Below are positions 61,080 to 64,000 of a stretch of DNA of 64,000 bases, in pieces. Below the pieces are notes generated by a model, which did not search any database, was not told the origin of the DNA, and saw nothing but the letters and a program-made list of their open reading frames with translations. Position 1 is the first letter of the stretch. The number at the start of each line of letters is the position of its first letter. A program made the position numbers and the translations under genes. Location: positions 25,759-89,758 of the forward strand of contig NZ_BMIR01000016.1 in assembly GCF_014642655.1 (NCBI RefSeq), written 5' to 3'. This DNA is from Pullulanibacillus camelliae (GTDB taxonomy: Bacteria; Bacillota; Bacilli; Bacillales; Sporolactobacillaceae).

Positions 61080-61829
61080 ATGCGTAGAAGGCGTAAAAAG
61101 GATGAACAACACGACCAAGAACGTTGGTTAATCACATATTCTGACCTCATCACCCTTTTACTCGTTTTTTTTATTGTTTTGTATTCAATGAGTGAGGTTA
61201 AAAATGATAAGTTTAATGCTTTGGTTCAATCTTTAAAGACCTCGTTTTATGGAGATTCTATCGTTAACCAGTCCGATAATCCTCCGACAACTCAGGCAGA
61301 TATTCCGAAGGTTCCTGTCGCTAACAAGGATGACAAGCATGATCAAGACGATGAAAAGCAGCTTGATGCCCTTTATAAAAAGGTGAAAACCTATATTGAT
61401 AAAAATCATTTAGAAGGCGAAATTGAGTTACGGAATTTACAACGTGGCGTACAGATCACCTTAAAAGAACAAATTCTCTTTGGGCTAGGGAAAGCAGATA
61501 TCAAAGAAAAGGCCGATCCAATTCTAGATTCTATGGGTGGCATTTTAAATTCGGTGTCTAATCCTATTGTTGTTGAAGGACATACTGATAATAATCCCAT
61601 CAAATATTCAACAGAATTCAAGTCAAACTGGGAACTTGCCGCTAAACGTGCCGAGAATGTGATGCTCTACCTTGTGAATCATGATAATATCAAGGAAAGT
61701 CGCATGCGCTACACCAGTTACGGTGAGTATCACCCAGAAGTGAAAAATGATACGCCAACTCACCAAGCTATGAATCGGCGCGTGAATATCGTTATATTAA
61801 GAGACAATGATTCATCCACTTCCAATTAA
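61080..61829 (+). CDS. Flagellar stator protein, MotB/MotS family
   Basis: 249 residues. Single membrane helix WLITYSDLITLLLVFFIVLYSMSEV with ion-binding Asp22, a plug/linker rich in D and K, and a C-terminal OmpA-like peptidoglycan-binding domain (VEGHTDNNPI, SNWELAAKRAENVMLYL, NRRVNIVIL). The sequence after Asp (LITLLLVFF) resembles Na+-type MotS (LVFF) more than H+-type MotB (LALF). 14 bp after the MotA-like gene. Confidence 0.92.
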   Translation: MRRRRKKDEQHDQERWLITYSDLITLLLVFFIVLYSMSEVKNDKFNALVQSLKTSFYGDSIVNQSDNPPTTQADIPKVPVANKDDKHDQDDEKQLDALYKKVKTYIDKNHLEGEIELRNLQRGVQITLKEQILFGLGKADIKEKADPILDSMGGILNSVSNPIVVEGHTDNNPIKYSTEFKSNWELAAKRAENVMLYLVNHDNIKESRMRYTSYGEYHPEVKNDTPTHQAMNRRVNIVILRDNDSSTSN

Positions 61830-61845
61830 CGGAGGTGGATTTTTT
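61815..61845 (+). terminator. Terminator overlapping the stator gene end
   Basis: CCACTTCC pairs with GGAGGTGG (one G-T), then seven T. The stop codon is in the loop. Confidence 0.8.
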
Positions 61846-61869
61846 TATACTTTTCTCTGACTCTTTCTA

Positions 61870-61997
61870 AGGAGATCGCAAAGGTTCTGCTTCGAACCTT
61901 CGCCACCTGAGACTTGCGGTACAGCCTTAATATGTGATTCGAAAATCACAACAGGAGTGCCGGAACAGAAGTGACTAATACAAACTAAGGTTTTCTA
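61870..61997. repeat. Family B repeat, copy 5 (diverged)
   Basis: Shares TTCGCCACCTGAG, CTTGCGG, the hairpin TGTGATT-CGAA-AATCACA, CAGGAGTGCCGG and the end AAGGTTTTCTAA. The hairpin is kept although its loop changed. The rest of 61998-62219 holds no gene except the next ribosome site. Confidence 0.7.
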
Positions 61998-62219
61998 ATA
62001 GGAGATGGCAGCTATGATTCTACGTTTAGAAGAAAAGCCCTTGAATTTTGGAAAACCTACCCTTTGTGTCCATCCTCATCCACTGTAGGGAATATATTAA
62101 CCTACTAAATGATTCAGGGTAATCCCTGCGCAATCTCTCTTTAATATTCTCGTAATAATTGTCCAATAAGATGAGGACATCAACACTATCCTATGAAAAA
62201 TAAGGAGAGAATCAACTGC

Positions 62220-63173
62220 ATGAAATTCCCTACCAAAAAACTTTTCCTTTCTACTGTTGTTGCAGCTTCCATTGCTGTATTTCCACAATTAGGTGAGCAC
62301 TCCAATGCCCACGCCGCGACGATGAACACTCATCAAGTCTTAAACTATGGAGAAACAAATAGTTCTGTCAAAGCTTTACAAGAAAAATTAAAGGACCTTA
62401 ATTATTATCATGATGCACTGGATGGAATTTATGGTAACAATACAAAAAAAGCTGTTAAAAGCTATCAAAGTGATCATGGCTTAGCGGCAGATGGAATTGC
62501 TGGACCCAACACGTTAGGAAAATTATTTAGCACCGCTTCAGTTTCCACAAAAAAGGTAACAAAAACAGTAACCACTGATCTAGAAAAAGGGGATCATGGA
62601 CAAGCTGTGAAAGACCTCCAATCAAGATTAAATGCTCTTGGTTATAAAACGGGCGGTGTTGACGGGATCTTTGGAAACAACACCTTAAAGGCTGTTAAAG
62701 CTTTCCAAACAGATCAAGGCTTGCACGCAGATGGTGTCGTTGGTCCTAACACTCGTGCAGCATTAGCCAACCCAAAAGCAGTATCGGCTGAGCACACCGC
62801 AAGTAAGACAACGGCAAGTCAAGTGAATGACATCATAGCTGATGCCAAAGCACTCATCGGCACGCCTTACGTCTGGGGTGGGACGACACCTAGTGGATTT
62901 GATTGCAGTGGATTCACTTCTTACGTTTTTGCTAAAAACGGTATGACATTACCAAGAACGGCAGCAGCGCAGTGGAGTGCCGGACAAAGTGTCTCAGCTC
63001 CAGCAAAAGGTGATCTCGTCTTCTTTGCAACAACAGGATCTGGGGTATCACATGTCGGCATCTATATTGGTAACGGTCAGTTCATTAATGCCAGCACGTC
63101 AAAAGGAGTTGTCATTAGTGACATGGACAATTCCTACTGGAAGCCCCGTTATTTAGGCGCCAAATCATTTTAA
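62220..63173 (+). CDS. Secreted NlpC/P60 endopeptidase with two peptidoglycan-binding domains
   Basis: 317 residues. Signal peptide (LFLSTVVAASIAVFPQL, cut near HAA). Two PG_binding_1 domains (~38-95: SSVKALQEKLKDLNYY...DGIAGPNTLGKL; ~118-175: AVKDLQSRLNALGY...DGVVGPNTRAAL). C-terminal NlpC/P60 domain with catalytic Cys in FDCSGFTSYVF, His in VSHVGIYIGNG and the polar residue near FINAST. It cleaves stem peptides in the wall. ATG 62220 follows AAGGAGAG. Confidence 0.95.
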   Translation: MKFPTKKLFLSTVVAASIAVFPQLGEHSNAHAATMNTHQVLNYGETNSSVKALQEKLKDLNYYHDALDGIYGNNTKKAVKSYQSDHGLAADGIAGPNTLGKLFSTASVSTKKVTKTVTTDLEKGDHGQAVKDLQSRLNALGYKTGGVDGIFGNNTLKAVKAFQTDQGLHADGVVGPNTRAALANPKAVSAEHTASKTTASQVNDIIADAKALIGTPYVWGGTTPSGFDCSGFTSYVFAKNGMTLPRTAAAQWSAGQSVSAPAKGDLVFFATTGSGVSHVGIYIGNGQFINASTSKGVVISDMDNSYWKPRYLGAKSF

Positions 63174-63189
63174 TGAATCATTAAGAGAG

Positions 63190-63217
63190 ACCATCGGTTA
63201 ATCGCCGATGGTTTTTT
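63190..63217 (+). terminator. Terminator after NlpC/P60 gene
   Basis: ACCATCGG pairs with CCGATGGT, then TTTTT. Strong. Confidence 0.85.
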
Positions 63218-63220
63218 AAT

Positions 63221-63256
63221 GCAATCAGAATTTATAATTTCGCTAACGCTCTTTAA
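63221..63256. repeat. Family B repeat, 5' fragment (copy 6)
   Basis: ATCAGAATTTATAATTTCG and CTAACGCTCT match the first ~33 bp of family B, then the sequence changes to family A, so the rest was lost or replaced. Confidence 0.75.
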
Positions 63257-63257
63257 G

Positions 63258-63850
63258 TTAAGGAGCAAAGTCACAAAAGGCATGTGGTGTGTCCATTTTA
63301 CCCCAAAAGCCGACTTCAAAGAAACTAACAAATAAAACGCGAAGTTTCCGAATGGAGAACAAATCGGAGGGACAAGTTTCCGAATCTCGGTGCGAGCGTA
63401 ACAAGAGCCTGAGGCAATTTAACAAAAGCCGGCTTCAAAGTAACAAAAGGGCTGCCCCTGTTAACAAAAGTCTCGGGCAAACTAACAAATAAAACGCGAA
63501 GTTTCCGAAAAGAGAACAAATCGGAGGGACAAGTTTCCGAATCTCGGTGCGAACGCAACAAAAGCCCTGAGCAAGAGAACAAAAGCCGACTTCAAAGAAA
63601 CAAAAAGCCTGCCCCTGTTAACAAAAGCCTCGGCCAAATTAACAAATAGAGCTCGAAGTTTCCGAAAAGAGAACAAATCGGAGGGACAAGTTTCTGAATC
63701 CGGATGCGAGCGCAACAAAAGCCCTGAGCAAGAGAACAAAAGCCGGCTTCAAAGTAACAAAAAGCCTGCCCCTGTTAACAAAAGACCCATTCAAAATAAC
63801 AAAAGTCAGGGCCATTTTAACAAAAGCCCCAACTCAAAATAACAAATCGT
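63258..63850. repeat. Family A phased AACAAA repeat, copy 6 (three tandem 157-bp units)
   Basis: GAAGTTTCCG recurs at 63341, 63498 and 63655, i.e. exactly 157 bp apart. In the middle unit AACAAA motifs start at 63557, 63578, 63599, 63620, 63641, 63672 and 63714: steps 21, 21, 21, 21, 31, 42. GTTTCCGAA occurs twice per unit, 32 bp apart. The end is a 21-21-22 ladder. Confidence 0.93.
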
Positions 63851-63900
63851 TCATTACATTGGAAAATAAAAATAATGAGAGAGGAGTGCAGTCTCTGAAG

Positions 63901-64000
63901 TGCCCCCTGTCAAGTAGACAGTGAAAATAATAAAACGAGTTTTAAGCGGCTTTAGTTCTATATTCCATAGGGCTAAGGCCGTTTAATCGTTTTTGATATC
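63901..64000 (-). mobile_element. IS3-family insertion sequence, one end (cut by window edge)
   Basis: TGCCCCCTGTCAAGTAGACA at 63901-63920 looks like the terminal inverted repeat of an IS3-type element, followed 21 bp later by the stop of a transposase on the minus strand. The element continues beyond 64000. Confidence 0.7.
63942..64000 (-). CDS. IS3-family transposase (OrfB) C-terminus, partial
   Basis: The last 18 complete codons read YQKRLNGLSPMEYRTKAA and stop. The GLSPMEYR motif is the typical end of IS3/IS150-type integrase-core transposases. Only the tail is inside the window. Confidence 0.8.
   Translation of the reverse strand, partial: YQKRLNGLSPMEYRTKAA

Noticed and set aside
63325..63739. 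Minus-strand frames of 85 codons in the family A array
   Set aside because: Products of the 21-bp periodicity; no ribosome sites, frame shifts each 157-bp unit, low-complexity peptide.
63258..63850. CRISPR array
   Set aside because: The motif is only ~7 bp with 21-bp steps, spacers repeat between units, and no cas genes are present.

Overview
The window comes from a low-GC Gram-positive bacterium of the order Bacillales. The signs are strong AGGAGG-type ribosome sites, frequent TTG and GTG starts, sigma-A promoters, CcpA-type cre boxes, a Bacillus-type XylR, an AlaR/AlaT-like pair, a pxpBCA set and a two-gene flagellar stator. The genus cannot be fixed from the sequence alone. No rRNA, tRNA or CRISPR array was seen.

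Region 1 (1-12.0 kb) is a sugar catabolic cluster. It holds the end of a DUF2264 protein, sugar phosphate isomerase/epimerase-like TIM barrels (SPI), Gfo/Idh/MocA dehydrogenases, an acetyl-esterase-like hydrolase, a metal-site-deficient M24 protein, a uronate-isomerase-like amidohydrolase, an SDR dehydrogenase and an AraC regulator. A YesL-like membrane protein, an alaR/alaT-like pair, another SDR and a VOC protein follow (12-16 kb).

Region 2 (16.3-31.8 kb) is a XylR regulon. A divergent xylR faces a CUT1 sugar ABC transporter without its own ATPase, then come a second YesL, Gfo, SPI, Gfo, ThuA-like, xylA, xylB, SPI, Gfo and a broken Gfo. Two near-identical XylR operators overlap two sigma-A promoters. 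Regions 1 and 2 together carry six SPI and six Gfo/Idh genes (one dead), four of them as adjacent SPI-Gfo pairs. They may form a multi-substrate pathway for oxidising and cleaving plant sugars or glycosides.

Region 3 (32-47 kb) holds two SGNH esterases, a CapA protein, an ABC exporter pair, a universal stress protein, a CdaR-type regulator, and glcD-glcF with a BadF-type kinase and a serine hydrolase. An asparaginase ends the region.

Region 4 (47-64 kb) holds pxpBCA, an M29 aminopeptidase, manA, mutM, a Fur-controlled siderophore ABC system, an acyl-CoA thioesterase, a stator pair, an NlpC/P60 hydrolase and the end of an IS3-type element.

The intergenic DNA is filled by three dispersed repeat families. 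Family A is the most striking: AACAAA motifs repeat at 21-bp intervals (two DNA helical turns) within a 157-bp unit whose spacing 21-21-21-21-31-42 is kept while the sequence between drifts. Family B (about 160 bp) has a conserved hairpin and complementary ends. Family C is GC-rich and ends in a terminator-like hairpin.
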